From assembly GCA_904397895.1 (NCBI GenBank), contig CAJFOZ010000068.1, positions 62,001 to 126,000 of the forward strand: a stretch of 64,000 nucleotides of DNA, written 5' to 3'. Under the pieces are notes generated by a model that was not told the origin of the DNA, searched no databases, and worked only from the letters and a program-made list of their open reading frames with translations. The stretch's first letter is position 1; each line of letters starts with the position of its first letter. Below are positions 1 to 9,499 of the stretch, piece by piece. This DNA comes from an uncultured Clostridia bacterium (GTDB lineage Bacteria > Bacillota > Clostridia > Oscillospirales > Acutalibacteraceae). The position numbers were made by a program, and so were the translations under genes.

Positions 1-2775
1 GATAAGATCAATCGACGCATCAGCGGGGAATCCCCTATCCTAGCCAGCGACGGCCTCCAAAATGTGGGAGGATACTGGACACAGGAGACTTTGTCGGGCA
101 ATGCCCCCGGTTTCAGCTGGACCAATGGTTCTCCCGACGCTTCAGCGGAAAATAACCAGAATATCGTCTGGAGCCAACAGGGCGTTACATTTGACCTCAA
201 TATGCCAGGCGGATCCTACGATGTAGAGCTGTATGCCACCGGTATTCGTTCTCGCTCCATCATTGAAGTCTTGGGAGGGGACGGCGACGTCCTGGTTCAG
301 CAGGAGCTTTTGCCCAACAGCGAGGAACGGCAATATCGCAAAGTCAGTATGCGGTTTGAGCTACAGGTGCCGGAGAAGTGTACCGTCCGCCTTCTGACCG
401 ATCCAAACGACCAAAGCAATGACTTTAGTGTAGGCATTGCCGCCGCTACATTGCGTACTATCGACTCCTACAATGTCGTTTTTGACTCGGCCGGCGGTAC
501 AAATGTACCCGCCCAATCGGTCAAGGAAGGGGAAAAGGTACAAAAACCTGCCGATCCTATCCGGGAAGGATATCGTTTCCTGGGCTGGTATCGGGATGCG
601 GAAGGATCCCAAGCCTTTGACTTTGAGCAGGATACCATCGCTAACGATCTTACTTTATATGCAAAATGGATTGCTGTTTATGACGTGGCCTTCTCTGTAA
701 ACGGAGGTAGCGCCATAGCTTCCCAACAGGTGGAGGATGGCAGCTTTGTGGAAAGACCTACAGATCCCACCCGTTTTGGCTATACCTTTGAGGGATGGTA
801 CAAGGATGTGGAATTAACCATGCCATGGGATTTTGCATCCGATGTGGTCAATCAGGATGTCACACTTTACGCTTGCTGGAAACCGTTGCCCACAGCCACG
901 ATCTCTAGTGTGGAGGATATTCCGGAAGGGACTGCCGTCCATCTAAGCGACTTTGACGATTGGACTCAGTATGGCCTAAATCAACCTAATGAAATTGCAA
1001 CCAATCGCAAGGACAATATGGATCCCATCATCGGTCAAATTGCCAGTGTGGACAACGCCTATTCTACTGGTGAAAACAATCCCAATCAACCTGTCTCCTT
1101 TACTTGGAACGACGGCGTTCCTACTTCCTCTGAAACCCAAGGATCCACCTCTTTTGGCTGGTCGTCAAAGGGGCTGGACATTCCTCTCACTTTGCCTACT
1201 GGCGCCTATCAAGTGGAACTGTACGCCACAGGCATCCGCGCCAACGCCACAATTGCCGTTTTGGATCAGTCGGGCGAAATTGTAGTCCAACAGCCCCTGT
1301 GGGAGAATACCGGCGAACAGCGCCAATATCAAAAGGTCACGCTGGACTTTTTCTGCACAGAAGGGGAATCCTTCACCGTCCGCCTGTTGGTAGGGGATGA
1401 CAAACAATCCGCTAATTACAGCGTGGGCTTGTCGGCCGTGGCGGTAAAGAGGCAAGCTCCCGGTGTCACAGTGCTTACAGAGGGCCCCGGCTCGGTCACA
1501 GGGGCCGGCATCTATGAAGAAGGAAGCACTGTTACCTTGACGGCTACCCCTGAAGAAGGGTACCAGTTGCAGCGCTGGGAAGTGGTAAAGGGATCTCTGG
1601 AACTGGAAGGGAAGGCGGTTAGTCCCCTGACCTTTGCCATGCCTTCGGATTCTCTTGTCATCCGGGCGGTATTTGAAGAACAAACGGTATCCATACTGGG
1701 CGTTGAAAAGGTGGAAGAGAAATCGACTATCAATCTCAGTGATGAGAAATACAGCGATTGGGCCTATTTAGGATACAAGGATAAGATGATCTACAAAGCC
1801 GATCGTCAAAATGCCATTTTTGCCGGAGCGGCATCAGCTGTCAGCGGAAGCCTTACCGAGGAACAGATGGATAAATACAATCCCAATTCCCCATACTTCA
1901 ACTGGCAGGGAGGCACTCCAACAGAAACTGGAGAAAACGTACGGTATATTGTATGGAACAACACCGGCATTGCCTTTGATATGAATCTGCCTGCCGGACA
2001 GCACAACGCCAGTTTCTACATCTCCGGCGTCCGCGCTGGGGCATATGTCCAAGTGGCGGATGAATCCGGTGCCGTTGTTTTGGAGGAACCTCTGTGGTCC
2101 AATCCGGGCGGGGCACGTGTCTACCGCAAATTAAACCTGAGCTTTGACTGCGATGAGGCTCAAAAATACACCATCCGCCTTATGGTGGATCAAAATGACC
2201 ATGAGGATGCCAACTACAGCGTATCCCTTTTTGCCGCTGTGGTAGAAAGCGTCGATACCCAACCTGAGTCCGATCTCTCCTTTACCGATGGTGAGGGCAA
2301 TCCCTTGACTGCCTTGACGGCGGATACTCTGGTAACCACACTACAGTATCAAAATACCTCCCCAGAGGATCAAAGCCGTATGCTGGTAGTGGCGGTGTAC
2401 AATGCCGACGGTCGTATGATGTATTCCGGCCAGGCCATCAAGGACATAGCCGCCGGGCAGAAGGATACTCTCCAAGTAACCCTTACGATGCCCGACAATG
2501 CCGACGGACACTTTGCCAAAGAGGGTTACTACGCTCATGTTTTCCTGTGGGATGGGAATACCTTCCAACCGGTATGTGAAAAAGTGGAATTTGGAAAAGA
2601 CGATGGAACCAAGCCTATGGGACAAGAAGACGTTCCGTTTAGACAGTCCCAGCCCATCCCGGCCCTGGCAGGGTGGCAACAGGACAAATGGTGGAGAATC
2701 TCCCACAAAACAGTAACGTCGGATTGTTCTGCATATGCCGTATACTCGGCCAGATGGAATGGAGATCTGATCTAG
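1..2775 (+). CDS. Secreted/cell-surface repeat protein (5' truncated by window): three beta-sandwich-like modules, two InlB B-repeats, one bacterial-repeat module
   Basis: Frame is open from base 1 through the 64..2775 ORF. Two repeats of the form YxVxFxxxGG...GYxFxGWY...LYAxW (469-669 and 679-879). Three related ~120-aa modules ('F.W..G.P...VW...G..F...LP.G.Y.VELYATGIR...YRK..'). Confidence 0.8.
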   Translation, partial: DKINRRISGESPILASDGLQNVGGYWTQETLSGNAPGFSWTNGSPDASAENNQNIVWSQQGVTFDLNMPGGSYDVELYATGIRSRSIIEVLGGDGDVLVQQELLPNSEERQYRKVSMRFELQVPEKCTVRLLTDPNDQSNDFSVGIAAATLRTIDSYNVVFDSAGGTNVPAQSVKEGEKVQKPADPIREGYRFLGWYRDAEGSQAFDFEQDTIANDLTLYAKWIAVYDVAFSVNGGSAIASQQVEDGSFVERPTDPTRFGYTFEGWYKDVELTMPWDFASDVVNQDVTLYACWKPLPTATISSVEDIPEGTAVHLSDFDDWTQYGLNQPNEIATNRKDNMDPIIGQIASVDNAYSTGENNPNQPVSFTWNDGVPTSSETQGSTSFGWSSKGLDIPLTLPTGAYQVELYATGIRANATIAVLDQSGEIVVQQPLWENTGEQRQYQKVTLDFFCTEGESFTVRLLVGDDKQSANYSVGLSAVAVKRQAPGVTVLTEGPGSVTGAGIYEEGSTVTLTATPEEGYQLQRWEVVKGSLELEGKAVSPLTFAMPSDSLVIRAVFEEQTVSILGVEKVEEKSTINLSDEKYSDWAYLGYKDKMIYKADRQNAIFAGAASAVSGSLTEEQMDKYNPNSPYFNWQGGTPTETGENVRYIVWNNTGIAFDMNLPAGQHNASFYISGVRAGAYVQVADESGAVVLEEPLWSNPGGARVYRKLNLSFDCDEAQKYTIRLMVDQNDHEDANYSVSLFAAVVESVDTQPESDLSFTDGEGNPLTALTADTLVTTLQYQNTSPEDQSRMLVVAVYNADGRMMYSGQAIKDIAAGQKDTLQVTLTMPDNADGHFAKEGYYAHVFLWDGNTFQPVCEKVEFGKDDGTKPMGQEDVPFRQSQPIPALAGWQQDKWWRISHKTVTSDCSAYAVYSARWNGDLI

Positions 2776-2813
2776 TGGCCATATCAGATCAGATCCATTT
2801 CCCTCCCTATTAA

Positions 2814-2855
2814 AAAGCGGCCTTGCCTCTCCATTCTGGAGGGCAGGGCCGCTTT
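2814..2855. terminator. Bidirectional intrinsic terminator
   Basis: aaagcggccttgcc...ggcagggccgcttt stem between convergent ORFs. Confidence 0.75.
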
Positions 2856-2860
2856 GTTCA

Positions 2861-3103
2861 TTACAGAAGGGTGGAGACCATAGATCGGTCGGACGATGGA
2901 GAGTCCTGAATTTTTTCGGAAGAAAGGCCGGGCACAGCCGATGCATCTTGGGGGAAGATCCAACGATTGTGACATCCGCCGCGTCGTTTGAGGCATTCCT
3001 GATGCCATAAGCAGTGGAGTTCCCGATGGCCGTCCTGATTCAGAAGGGGGATGTTATGTCCAACAATTGAGCAAAACCGTTCCGTATAAAAGATGGCGCC
3101 CAT
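2861..3103 (-). CDS. Small Cys/His-containing hypothetical protein
   Basis: ORF 2861..3112; ATG at 3103 preceded by GAGGTGA at good spacing; C/H-rich (C..H...HRELHCLWHQEC...GGCH). Confidence 0.5.
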   Translation of the reverse strand: MGAIFYTERFCSIVGHNIPLLNQDGHRELHCLWHQECLKRRGGCHNRWIFPQDASAVPGLSSEKIQDSPSSDRSMVSTLL

Positions 3104-3253
3104 AAAAATCACCTCATTCCAGATAACCTTGTCATTCTAGTATATTCACCGGCAGGGCCAAATACACATGGATATCTCGTAAAATATTGTATAGGGCTTG
3201 GCATATCCGACGAAACTACAAGCATACAATACCATAGAAAAGGCGGGATCAGA

Positions 3254-3556
3254 ATGGAACGAATCAAAGGCATTGCGAAGAATCTTTTTTTCAAAAAGCG
3301 TGAACCTTTGCCGGAAGCCGATCCGGCAAAGCAACGTCTTTTAGAAGAAATTCATCTGGTCTGCCAGATGATGCAGACAGCCCATTCCCGTTTTTCAGCC
3401 CAGAGCGATGGGGATCTGATGGAAGCATGCATCTATGAAATGGAGGCTCTGAAGGCCCGATACCGGTACCTCAACCGGCAGGCAAGGGAACTGGGTATCA
3501 CCTGCCAGCCCTATGAGATGCACATGGACGCAAAGGAGGGGAATGCAGTGGGATAG
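3254..3556 (+). CDS. YaaL-like DUF2508 family protein
   Basis: 100 aa, 'RLLEEIHLVCQMMQTAHSRFS...D..LMEACIYEMEALKARYRYLNRQAREL', adjacent to bofA-like ORF as in the yaaL-bofA pair. Confidence 0.7.
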   Translation: MERIKGIAKNLFFKKREPLPEADPAKQRLLEEIHLVCQMMQTAHSRFSAQSDGDLMEACIYEMEALKARYRYLNRQARELGITCQPYEMHMDAKEGNAVG

Positions 3557-3810
3557 GCTTTGCCGTTTCGGCTTCGGTATTGGCAGTAGGAGGCCTTATT
3601 ATTTTGGCCGCTATGGTGCGGACTGGGAAACCGGTAGGCGCTTTTTTCAAATCGTCAATACAGGGGATCCTTTTGATGATAGCCGTTAATTTAACCAGTT
3701 CCTTTACCGGCATGGCCCTTTCGGTCAACGGACTAAGCCTGGGTTTTGCCTGTTTGGCCGGGGCGCCAGGCGTGATTTCGTTGCTGCTTTTGAATATGGC
3801 GGCTTTATAA
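3553..3810 (+). CDS. bofA: Pro-sigmaK processing inhibitor BofA-like protein (start codon uncertain)
   Basis: Hydrophobic protein ending 'GLSLGFACLAGAPGVISLLLLNMAAL', characteristic of BofA; translated frame extends upstream of the TTG at 3580 without a standard start. Confidence 0.7.
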   Translation: MGFAVSASVLAVGGLIILAAMVRTGKPVGAFFKSSIQGILLMIAVNLTSSFTGMALSVNGLSLGFACLAGAPGVISLLLLNMAAL

Positions 3811-3847
3811 GGCAATCCTTCAACGTCATAACGACCCATAAAGACGA

Positions 3848-3884
3848 CAAAAAGGCCGGCGCTAAAAATGGCGCCGGCCTTTTC
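3848..3884 (-). terminator. Intrinsic terminator of the DUF4364 gene (possibly bidirectional)
   Basis: aaaggccggcgc-taaaaat-gcgccggcctttt. Confidence 0.75.
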
Positions 3885-3896
3885 TATTGCTATTTC

Positions 3897-4511
3897 TTAA
3901 AAAGAGGACCCTTCCTGCCGCAGCAGATCGACAAAGCTGTCCATATCCCCCGTCTGGAGGGCAAGTACTCCCTGATACACCCGAGTGGGATTGCTCAAAA
4001 AATGCTCCCGTATGGCTTCTGCCTGCATGCGGTCCCCTACCAAAAGGGTAAGGGCCATCAGGTCATGCTTGCCGTCGGAAACATGGCAGGTAACCGCCAC
4101 ACCGTTTTCCCTAGTGACGATATCCACCTGGTTTTGACGTTCAATGTTCCGTCTGGCCAAAAGCTGTACCGCCGCTGTCACCGCCCGTTCCCGCACGGAA
4201 AGGGGAAGATCACTCTCCAATGCAACCGCCACCTCCCGGCCGGATTCCGTAACTTGAAGCATGATGTCTCCTGTATCCGGATCCTGCGAGGACGTGATAT
4301 GCCCCCGTTCCATCAGATCGCCGATGGCGGCATTGACCTCAAAGAAATTGGCTAAACCGTTTTCATAAATGATGCTGGTGATATGTTCCTGCACCATAGG
4401 CTGCCCCACATGACGAAGCATGTAGCAAATGAGCAGCAAAATCTGATGATAATCGATCAAGCCGCCGGGGGATACTCCGGCTGTAAGGGCATCGTGTTCC
4501 ATTGCAAACAC
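3897..4511 (-). CDS. DUF4364 family protein
   Basis: 204 aa, winged-helix-like N-term ('ILLLICYMLRHVGQPMVQEHITSIIYENGLANFFEVNAAIGDLMERGHI'). Confidence 0.75.
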   Translation of the reverse strand: MFAMEHDALTAGVSPGGLIDYHQILLLICYMLRHVGQPMVQEHITSIIYENGLANFFEVNAAIGDLMERGHITSSQDPDTGDIMLQVTESGREVAVALESDLPLSVRERAVTAAVQLLARRNIERQNQVDIVTRENGVAVTCHVSDGKHDLMALTLLVGDRMQAEAIREHFLSNPTRVYQGVLALQTGDMDSFVDLLRQEGSSF

Positions 4512-4544
4512 CGCCTTTCCTCATACCAATGGCCGCCGGAAAGA

Positions 4545-4826
4545 CTATTCCTGGGGGAGGCCAAATTTATAATGTTTGCGCACCGGCTTTTTCACCGACC
4601 AAACACAGTCCAGGCCGGCGGGGAAATACACCAGTTGCCCTGCGCCAAACCGCACCGTTTCACCGTTGGCGGTTACTTCCACTTCCCCCTCTAGAAGGTA
4701 AGCGGTTTCCGATTCATCGTAACTCCAATCAAAGGTGGAGACGCCGCAACCCCAGGTACTCCACTGGAAAATACCTCGTTTCTCAGCCTCCTGACGAGTG
4801 ATATCTTTGACAACAATTGAACTCAT
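4545..4826 (-). CDS. Cupin domain protein
   Basis: 93 aa, 'YLLEGEVEVTANGETVRFGAGQLVYFPAGLDCVW' cupin motif. Confidence 0.8.
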   Translation of the reverse strand: MSSIVVKDITRQEAEKRGIFQWSTWGCGVSTFDWSYDESETAYLLEGEVEVTANGETVRFGAGQLVYFPAGLDCVWSVKKPVRKHYKFGLPQE

Positions 4827-4989
4827 ATTAAAAAATCCTCCTTTGCCCGGTGTTTTCTTTTATTTTACCAAGGTTCACAGGCGGTGTCAATCGAAAGGGA
4901 AAAGCGGTTGTCAAATGGGATGGCAAGGCTTATAATGAAAAGTACCATCTGGGAGATGGATTATTTGAAAAAGAAAGCGAGGCGGACCA

Positions 4990-6930
4990 GTGACTCCGCT
5001 TGAAACCATACAAAAAGCAGTGGAGGATATCAGGCAGCAGGGGGATTATTATGTCCCAGCCTGGTGGAATGATTTGTCCATTGCTTGTCAAAAGGATGAA
5101 AAACGTCCCGGCGAAGTGATGGTAGACCCTCGCCGCTACTATGGCGACTGTATTGGATGGATCTTGCAGCATCCCCCAAAGACTATGCAGCCTAAGGTGG
5201 ATGGAAGCGTCATGTATTCCATGATGCCCAGGGCCTTTACGGCGTGGAGGCACAGCCGCGACGGGGATCTGGAAAGTGGGACGTTTCTGAAATGCATCGC
5301 CCTGATTCCACGTCTCAAGGAGATGGGGATTGATTTGGTGTATCTCCTTCCTATTTTTTTATCGAGCCATGCCTTTGGAAAGGGGGAACTTCCCAGCCCA
5401 TACTGCATTCAGGATATTTTATCCCTTGACCCGTCTTTGGGGGATCCTCTGATCCCGCAGGTGACGGCCGAACAGCAATTTGCTGCTTTTGTAGAAGCAT
5501 GCCACCGTCTGGGAATGCGGGTGGCATTGGATTTTGTCTTCCGCACAGCGGCCAGGGATAATGTGATGGTTCGGGAACATCCCGACTGGTTTTATTGGAT
5601 CAAGGCCGAGTATCGGGATAATTTGCAGGCTCCCGGCATTCCAGGGGCGGGGCATCAGGTAGTAAGCCCGGACAATGTAGACGCTTTGTACCAGTCCCCG
5701 GAAATGGCACGGTTTGTGGAGTGCTTTGTGGATCCTCCAAAGATGGAGCAGTGGAACCAGGTGATCGAGGAGGCTGACCGGCAGAAAAGGCATCTTCTCG
5801 ATGTGTGCATTGAAAAACTTGGTATTTGTACTCTTACCGGATTTGCCGATACCATCAACGATCCCCAGCCGCCTTGGACAGACATCACCTACTTGAAATT
5901 CTATTTTGATCCCAGCCCGGCGGCCCAGCGCAATCTTCCCACAGGGCAGCTGCCGCCCTTTTTGGCCCAGGACGGGGTAAAATGCAGTGTGTTTGAAGGA
6001 AAGCAGCCCAACCGTCAGCTGTGGGATACCATTGCCGATGTCATTCCCCATTATATTACCCGGTACGGCCTGGACGGCGCCCGTATCGATATGGGGCATG
6101 CCTTGCCAGCGCCTCTTTATCGGGAAATCGTCCACCGGATCAAGGGGTGCAAACCGGAATTTTTACTGTGGTCGGAGGAATTTTCCCCGAAAAATGCCCC
6201 TCGTGCCGCCCGGGACGGCAGTCATTTTATCACCGGGGACTTGTGGGAGATTTGGAAAAACACCCCGTCTTCACAGGTAAACCATCGCATTGCCGAGGGG
6301 CTTCGATCGGTTCTGCCGGTGACCGCCGCGGTGGAGATGGCCGATACGCCCCGCGCCCCCCTGATGGCAGGAGGGGAGGGGCAAGCCAAAGCCATCTTCC
6401 GGATTTTGTCCCTTCTTCCCAACAACGTGCTGCTCATCAACAATGGCCAGGAATTGGGGGAGATCCAGCCCATGAACCTAGGCCTTTGCAACGATGAAAA
6501 CGGCCGGTTTGTGTTACCGCCCCATCATCCCATGTACGGCAAATTGGCATTTTTTGATAAGGTGCAATTCGATTGGCTCAATTGGGATATCCCCCAAAGG
6601 GTCGGGTGGATGAGTGAAATGATAAAACTCCGCCGTCGTTTTGCAGGCTGGCTTCAGGACAAGGATGCCTTTTGCTGGGAGATGCTGGACCAAGACGGTG
6701 AATTAACCGTCCTTCTTTATCAGAGGGAGGGATGTGCATTGACAGCTGTCGTCAACCGCAGCCCTAAGGCTCAGCAAGTGGATTTTACAGAGATTTTTGG
6801 AGCAATGCGGATGGAAAAACAATGCGTTCAGGTGGTGGCCTGTGATGGTTTTACCTTAAAAGGGCAACATAAAAGAGGAGAACTCCAGGGGTTTGGATTT
6901 GTATTATTGGAGTCAAAGGAGGAAACATGA
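4990..6930 (+). CDS. GH13 alpha-amylase-family protein
   Basis: 646 aa; GH13-like motifs 'GMRVALDFVFR', 'GLDGARIDMGHALP' (nucleophile Asp), 'FLLWSEEF' (acid/base Glu); GTG start. Confidence 0.75.
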   Translation: MTPLETIQKAVEDIRQQGDYYVPAWWNDLSIACQKDEKRPGEVMVDPRRYYGDCIGWILQHPPKTMQPKVDGSVMYSMMPRAFTAWRHSRDGDLESGTFLKCIALIPRLKEMGIDLVYLLPIFLSSHAFGKGELPSPYCIQDILSLDPSLGDPLIPQVTAEQQFAAFVEACHRLGMRVALDFVFRTAARDNVMVREHPDWFYWIKAEYRDNLQAPGIPGAGHQVVSPDNVDALYQSPEMARFVECFVDPPKMEQWNQVIEEADRQKRHLLDVCIEKLGICTLTGFADTINDPQPPWTDITYLKFYFDPSPAAQRNLPTGQLPPFLAQDGVKCSVFEGKQPNRQLWDTIADVIPHYITRYGLDGARIDMGHALPAPLYREIVHRIKGCKPEFLLWSEEFSPKNAPRAARDGSHFITGDLWEIWKNTPSSQVNHRIAEGLRSVLPVTAAVEMADTPRAPLMAGGEGQAKAIFRILSLLPNNVLLINNGQELGEIQPMNLGLCNDENGRFVLPPHHPMYGKLAFFDKVQFDWLNWDIPQRVGWMSEMIKLRRRFAGWLQDKDAFCWEMLDQDGELTVLLYQREGCALTAVVNRSPKAQQVDFTEIFGAMRMEKQCVQVVACDGFTLKGQHKRGELQGFGFVLLESKEET

Positions 6931-8570
6931 TGAGCAAAAAACCGTTGTGCGCCTATTTTTGTATGGAGTATGGGTTAGACCCTTCTTTTAAGATTTATTC
7001 GGGCGGTTTGGGCATCCTAGCCGGCGACATTTTAAAGGCGGCCCACGATTTGGAGATGCCTATGGTGGGGGTTGGCATCCTGTGGCGCCAGGGATACAAT
7101 CGCCAGGTCATCCATGAAAACGGACGTCCTATGGATTGCTTCCCCGAATACCGGTACGATTTTCTGAAAGATACTGGGGTAGAGGTGTCGGTGGACATCC
7201 GGGGCCGGGCAGTGCGTGCCAAGGTATGGCTGTGCGACTGCTTTGGCAACGTCCCTTTTTACCTGTTGGATACCAATCTTCCGGACAACAACGACAGCCT
7301 CCTCACCGGCCAACTTTACGGCTGGTTTAATGAAGAACGCATCGCCCAAGAGATGATCTTAGGCATCGGCGGCGTCCGTGCCCTGGAAGCCTTGCACATC
7401 CAACCCGATCTCTATCATTTTAACGACAGCCATCCGGCCTTCGCCGGCCTAGAGCTGATCCGCCGTGAAATGGAGAAGGAAAATGTTACCTTCCAAGAAG
7501 CCAGGCAATCGGTGCGCAAGTCCATTGTATTCACCACCCATACCCCTGTAGAGGCTGGCAATGAAGTCCATTCCCACGACCTGCTTGAGTATATGGGGGC
7601 CTACAACGGTTTGGACAAAGAGGATCTGGTGGAATTGGGCGGCGATCCCTTTAACATGACGGTGGCGAGCCTGCGCATGAGCTATATGGCCAACGGAGTG
7701 GCGCAGCTCCACGGCGAGACAGCACGGAAAATGTGGGCAAAGGTAGAGGATTCCGCGCCCATTTTAGCCATTACCAACGGCGTCCACAATGGGACGTGGC
7801 AGGATGCCGATGTGTACCGCGCCTATCGTGAGGAAGGGGATCTTCTAGCAGCGCATAAGCAAGCAAAACGCAAGATGATCGACGAGATTGAACGGCGCAA
7901 CGGCGTCCGGCTCAAAGAGGATGCCTTGACCATCGGCTTTGCCCGCCGTGCGGCGCCCTATAAGAGGGGGAATCTTATCTTCGGCCGCATGGAGGTGGTG
8001 GAGCCACTCCTCAAAGAGGGAAAACTACAGATCATCTTCTCCGGCAAAGCCCATCCCAACGACCTGACCGGCAAAGAGATTGTGGCCGAATACTATGCTA
8101 TGTCGCAAAAATATCCGGAGTCCATTGTCTTTGTGCAGGACTACGATATGACGGTGGGCGCCCTGCTGACTCGTGGATGCGACGTGTGGCTCAATAATCC
8201 CAGGCGTCCCATGGAGGCATCGGGCACATCCGGCATGAAAGCGGCTATGAACGGCGTACTCAATCTCAGCGTACTGGACGGCTGGTGGCCGGAGGGATGC
8301 GAACACGGCGTCAACGGCTGGCAGATTGGCGATGGCTATGAGGGCGAGGATCAGGATGAAGTGGATCGGGAATCCCTTTATAAGGTGCTGCTGACAGAGG
8401 TCATCCCCACCTATTATGAGGACAAAGAGAAGTGGGCCAAGATGATGCGTGCCTCCATTTCCATGGCCACCGACCGATTCTCCGCGGCACGGATGGTGCA
8501 TGAGTATTACGATTTGATGTACAGCAAAAAGCCGGAGGAAGAGATACCCAAAGCAAAGGCAAGCAAATAA
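6927..8570 (+). CDS. glgP: Alpha-glucan (glycogen/maltodextrin) phosphorylase, short form
   Basis: 547 aa; 'FGRMEVVEPLLKEGKLQIIFSGKAHPND', PLP-lysine region 'PRRPMEASGTSGMKAAMNGVLNLSVLDGWWPEG'. Confidence 0.9.
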   Translation: MMSKKPLCAYFCMEYGLDPSFKIYSGGLGILAGDILKAAHDLEMPMVGVGILWRQGYNRQVIHENGRPMDCFPEYRYDFLKDTGVEVSVDIRGRAVRAKVWLCDCFGNVPFYLLDTNLPDNNDSLLTGQLYGWFNEERIAQEMILGIGGVRALEALHIQPDLYHFNDSHPAFAGLELIRREMEKENVTFQEARQSVRKSIVFTTHTPVEAGNEVHSHDLLEYMGAYNGLDKEDLVELGGDPFNMTVASLRMSYMANGVAQLHGETARKMWAKVEDSAPILAITNGVHNGTWQDADVYRAYREEGDLLAAHKQAKRKMIDEIERRNGVRLKEDALTIGFARRAAPYKRGNLIFGRMEVVEPLLKEGKLQIIFSGKAHPNDLTGKEIVAEYYAMSQKYPESIVFVQDYDMTVGALLTRGCDVWLNNPRRPMEASGTSGMKAAMNGVLNLSVLDGWWPEGCEHGVNGWQIGDGYEGEDQDEVDRESLYKVLLTEVIPTYYEDKEKWAKMMRASISMATDRFSAARMVHEYYDLMYSKKPEEEIPKAKASK

Positions 8571-8598
8571 AACTTTATAAGATAAAGGAGAGGTTTAC

Positions 8599-8895
8599 AT
8601 GGTAAGACATATTGTGTTTTGGAAATTAGCCGATGAGGTCAACGGCATTACAAAAGAGAAGGCAGCGCAAACCATCAAGGAGAAGCTGGAAGCGTTGGTA
8701 GGAGTGGTTCCTGGACTGACCAAAGCCGAAGTCAACTTTGTCATGCCGGGAGGCAAGTTTGACGTGGTGCTGGTATCGGAACTGGAATCCAAGGAGGCTT
8801 TGGCTGTTTATCAAAACCATCCGGCTCATGTTGCTGTCAAAGAATTTGTCCATCAGGTGGCCATCGACCGGGCCGCAGCCGATTGCGAAGTATGA
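8599..8895 (+). CDS. Dabb family (stress-responsive A/B barrel) protein
   Basis: 'MVRHIVFWKLADE...YQNHPAHVAVKEFV' typical of Dabb proteins. Confidence 0.85.
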   Translation: MVRHIVFWKLADEVNGITKEKAAQTIKEKLEALVGVVPGLTKAEVNFVMPGGKFDVVLVSELESKEALAVYQNHPAHVAVKEFVHQVAIDRAAADCEV

Positions 8896-9443
8896 GATTA
8901 TTTATTGCCGTTGATTTTCCAGAGGATGTGAAAAACGCCCTTATGGATTACCAGTCTCAGCTGCGCAGCGTGGGCGCTACAGGACGCTTTGTCCGTCGGG
9001 ATACCCTCCATCTGACACTGCATTTTTTGGGAGAGACACCGCCGTCTCAGCTTGCAGCAGCCAAGAAAGCAGCCGCCGATGCGGCATCTGCATGTAAGCC
9101 CTTTGCCCTGACGACTTCGGCCCCAGGCAGTTTTGACAAGGGGAGAGGCGGTGCAGTGCTCTGGCTGGGCCTTGAGAGAAGCAAAGCCCTGACCGACCTG
9201 CACAATTGTCTGGAGGGTTGTTTGGAAAAGCAGGGATTTGCCCGGGATACAAAAACATTTCGTCCCCATATCACCATGGCTAGAGATGCCAATTGGACAT
9301 CCCAGCTGCCAAGGCTGGATCAATTGTCTATACCGGCCAAGGGAATCACCTTGTTTGAGAGCCGTCGGGATACCGTCACCGGACGTTATCGGTACATCCC
9401 TTTGCACGTCGCCTCTTTTGCTGAGGACGACATTAGGGGGTAA
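8892..9443 (+). CDS. thpR: RNA 2',3'-cyclic phosphodiesterase
   Basis: Two HxT/S-type motifs 'HLTLHFLG' and 'PHITMAR'; 'MRLFIAVDFPEDVK'. Confidence 0.88.
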   Translation: MRLFIAVDFPEDVKNALMDYQSQLRSVGATGRFVRRDTLHLTLHFLGETPPSQLAAAKKAAADAASACKPFALTTSAPGSFDKGRGGAVLWLGLERSKALTDLHNCLEGCLEKQGFARDTKTFRPHITMARDANWTSQLPRLDQLSIPAKGITLFESRRDTVTGRYRYIPLHVASFAEDDIRG

Positions 9444-9450
9444 AAGACAT

Positions 9451-9488
9451 AAAAAGAGGTTCTTTCCACTGGGAAAGAACCTCTTTTT
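9451..9488. terminator. Intrinsic terminator between convergent genes
   Basis: aaagaggttctttccactgggaaagaacctctttttt. Confidence 0.85.
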
Positions 9489-9499
9489 TCTTATTAAAC

